Shown here: positions 62,248 to 64,000 of the stretch, one piece after another
Position numbering within the stretch: the stretch's first letter is position 1
Layout of the letters: the number at the start of each line of letters is the position of its first letter
Source of the DNA: a bacterium
GTDB lineage: Bacteria > Cyanobacteriota > Vampirovibrionia > Vampirovibrionales > Vampirovibrionaceae
Length of the DNA: 64,000 nt
Reading direction: 5' to 3'
NCBI GenBank assembly: GCA_030429585.1
Contig: JAUIEU010000001.1
Coordinates: 1,483,994-1,547,993, forward strand
Made by a program: the position numbers and the translations under genes
The notes under the pieces: generated by a model
Seen by the model: the letters and a program-made list of their open reading frames with translations, nothing else
What the model was told of the DNA's origin: nothing
Database searches by the model: none

Positions 62248-64000
62248 CTAAAGCACCGCCATTTCCACCGGCTTGCCAGAAGGCAGGTAGCCTTGTAACC
62301 CGACCCACTCTTGCCATGGGGCCACCTTAAATTTAGACGGTATAAACGCTAACGGCTGAGTTTTAACCACAGCATCCATTTGGGTGGCTATGCTGGTTAT
62401 GGTTTTATCCTTTTGGTTAGCCACCAATAGCTGCTGTGTAGCGGTGTGGTAGTACATGCTAACAGGGCCTTGGCCAACAGGAATAACAGCCGCTATTTTT
62501 TTAGTGGTTGGGTTAATCCGGTACACAACATTATTATCGTAATCTGCCACATATATTTTTTGGCAGTTACCGCTAGCCACAATTTCAGACACCACATGGC
62601 CTGTTTTATAAATTGCCACTAAAGCCTTGGTATTTTTTACTACCGCCTGCAACGTGCCTTTTTCCTCATCACGACGAAACTCGCAATTACACAGGCTAAT
62701 CTCATCTGCCTCAGAAGAGAGTAATTCTTCCGAACCTATAGCGGCCCCGGGGGTTAAAACTGAGCTATTACTCTTACCATTCTCCGCATCATAATCCTTG
62801 TTACCTTTTTTAGGTGAAGACAGCAAGTAAGCGTAATTTTCTGTTGTGCCGTTATCAGTACCACCCGTAGGGTTGCTATCCGTGTTGCCACCACTACCAG
62901 AAGGCGCTACAGGTTGATTAATAAACGAGCTACCACCGCCCGCAACTGTCACTGTTGTTGTACCGCCACCAGTGGTTACAATATCAATATCGCCGCCACC
63001 AGCACTACCCACTTGCCCAGCGCCAGTGCCATTACCGCCGGTAATGGTTACATTCGCCCCCGGCCCCGTAGCAATATTAGGGGTGATATCCACGGTAGGG
63101 GTAATATCCACCATACTGCCTGTTGTCCTTACTACTAAGTCGGTGGTGGTGCCGGTTAAATCCAACGCACCAATGTACACATTGCCGGCGGTAACGGTAT
63201 TGCCTATCGCCAAGCTACCCGTATTTATCGTGTCCACTTCTGCCTGGGTTAGGTTTAAGGTGCCAGGCACCTCACCCACCACCGGTGGCACTGGCAACTC
63301 GCCGCCGCCATGGGTGTACCCATCCGAAGGGTCGCCCAACCCTATTGTGGTGGTGGGGGTGTTTGGCGCAATAGTAGCACTGCCGGCAGGGCCAGTGGTT
63401 ATGGTGCCGCCACCAAGATCAGTCGTATCCGTTGTAATGGCCAGCGTCCCTTGGGTGTAGTGAATGGTGCCCGTATTCTCAACGTTAGTACTGGTGGTGG
63501 TTAATGTCGCAGTACCACCAGTAATAGTACCTGTAATTAAATCACTACCCGCCGTTAAGGTTAGGTTATTATTGCCCACAGCAATGGTCGCCGCACTCGT
63601 ATCTAAGCTACTACCCGTTTGCAACGTTAGCCCTTGGTTGGCCGCCCAATTACCCGTAACGGTTAGGCTACCATTACCAGTCGCATCCCCAATGGTTAGG
63701 TGGCCAGTGGTAATATTACCCAGCTCGGTAGTATCCACATCAAAGATGGTGGTCAGCACGTCATCGGCGGCAGCCCCTACCACCACTGCATTATTATTAA
63801 CCGGGGCTAACGTTACCGTACCATTGGCGCCTGTATTTGCGGTACCCAGCAGTTTAATATCATTACTGGTAACGGTTAAATCCCCATCCGCTAGGGTAAC
63901 GCTATGGCCATTAGCCACCGTCACATCACCACCGGCGGTTACGGTAAAGGCATCTCCTGCGGAAGACGTATTTAGAGTGATGGCGTTGGTTTCATCAACC
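62248..64000 (-). CDS. C-terminal part of a large exoprotein with beta-helix repeats and YVTN propeller
   Basis: Open at the right edge: the frame continues upstream through 64000 without a stop, so the start lies outside. 584 codons are visible. The first about 370 residues repeat short Gly/Thr/Asn strands (TLTAGSDLITGTITGGTATL, LTVTGNWAANQGLTLQTG), typical of filamentous-haemagglutinin-type beta-helices. After a Gly/Ser-rich linker, the C-terminal 150 residues read IYVADYDNNVVYRINPTTKK, IPVGQGPVSMYYH and LLVANQKDKTI, a YVTN/YncE-type beta-propeller. It is a candidate TpsA partner of the 31131 pore, though 30 kb away. Confidence 0.75.
   Translation of the reverse strand, partial: VDETNAITLNTSSAGDAFTVTAGGDVTVANGHSVTLADGDLTVTSNDIKLLGTANTGANGTVTLAPVNNNAVVVGAAADDVLTTIFDVDTTELGNITTGHLTIGDATGNGSLTVTGNWAANQGLTLQTGSSLDTSAATIAVGNNNLTLTAGSDLITGTITGGTATLTTTSTNVENTGTIHYTQGTLAITTDTTDLGGGTITTGPAGSATIAPNTPTTTIGLGDPSDGYTHGGGELPVPPVVGEVPGTLNLTQAEVDTINTGSLAIGNTVTAGNVYIGALDLTGTTTDLVVRTTGSMVDITPTVDITPNIATGPGANVTITGGNGTGAGQVGSAGGGDIDIVTTGGGTTTVTVAGGGSSFINQPVAPSGSGGNTDSNPTGGTDNGTTENYAYLLSSPKKGNKDYDAENGKSNSSVLTPGAAIGSEELLSSEADEISLCNCEFRRDEEKGTLQAVVKNTKALVAIYKTGHVVSEIVASGNCQKIYVADYDNNVVYRINPTTKKIAAVIPVGQGPVSMYYHTATQQLLVANQKDKTITSIATQMDAVVKTQPLAFIPSKFKVAPWQEWVGLQGYLPSGKPVEMAVL

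Overview
This window comes from a Gram-negative (two-membrane) bacterium. It encodes a two-partner-secretion outer-membrane pore, a chaperone/usher-like pilus system, a lipid-exporter-type ABC transporter and large secreted repeat proteins. Most genes have balanced base composition. Several large proteins match no family I recognise and start with short tails such as P-L-R-F-G; from memory this recalls the Vampirovibrionia/'Melainabacteria' side of the Cyanobacteriota, but that is a weak inference. No rRNA, ribosomal-protein operon or phage is present. One tRNA gene is present.

Layout. 1-8,000: a Fur/Zur-type regulator, lineage-specific proteins, an isopenicillin-N-synthase-like oxygenase, a Gln/Tyr-rich protein, an MsbA-like ABC exporter and an EF-hand-like protein. 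8,000-22,200: a surface-glycan locus with the pseudaminic acid genes pseB, pseC, pseI and a fused pseG-pseH, four glycosyltransferase-like genes, a nucleotidyltransferase/amidotransferase pair and a phytanoyl-CoA-dioxygenase-like protein. Two dispersed repeat families, A and B, lie between these genes. 22,200-29,000: a DCC-family protein, a nonsense-interrupted DUF2971 gene, a RimB-RimK fusion, a large unknown protein and an ABC-F ATPase. 29,100-41,600: a CHASE histidine kinase, a TpsB pore and a LuxR-type response regulator, followed by a pilus locus with usher, chaperone and three related subunits, then Dps.

41,800-47,200: an AT-rich defence island beside a CAU tRNA. It carries a SIR2-like/DUF262 gene pair, a type II restriction-modification pair whose nuclease matches NgoMIV at its active-site positions, and remnants of a tyrosine recombinase and an XRE-type regulator. 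47,200-61,000: an Lrp-type regulator, an unknown membrane protein, then an inorganic-carbon module: dabB-dabA, a SulP transporter and a universal stress protein, with an RTX-type calcium-binding protein between them. 60,600-64,000: thiol peroxidase, an acyl desaturase and the C-terminal end of a large beta-helix-like exoprotein with a YVTN propeller.

The window as a whole is dominated by cell-surface and environment-facing functions: glycan synthesis, adhesins and pili with their regulators, bicarbonate uptake, peroxide defence and anti-phage defence. The least conventional parts are the pilus locus with its symmetric control sequences, the SIR2/DUF262 pair, and the two structured intergenic repeat families in the glycan locus.
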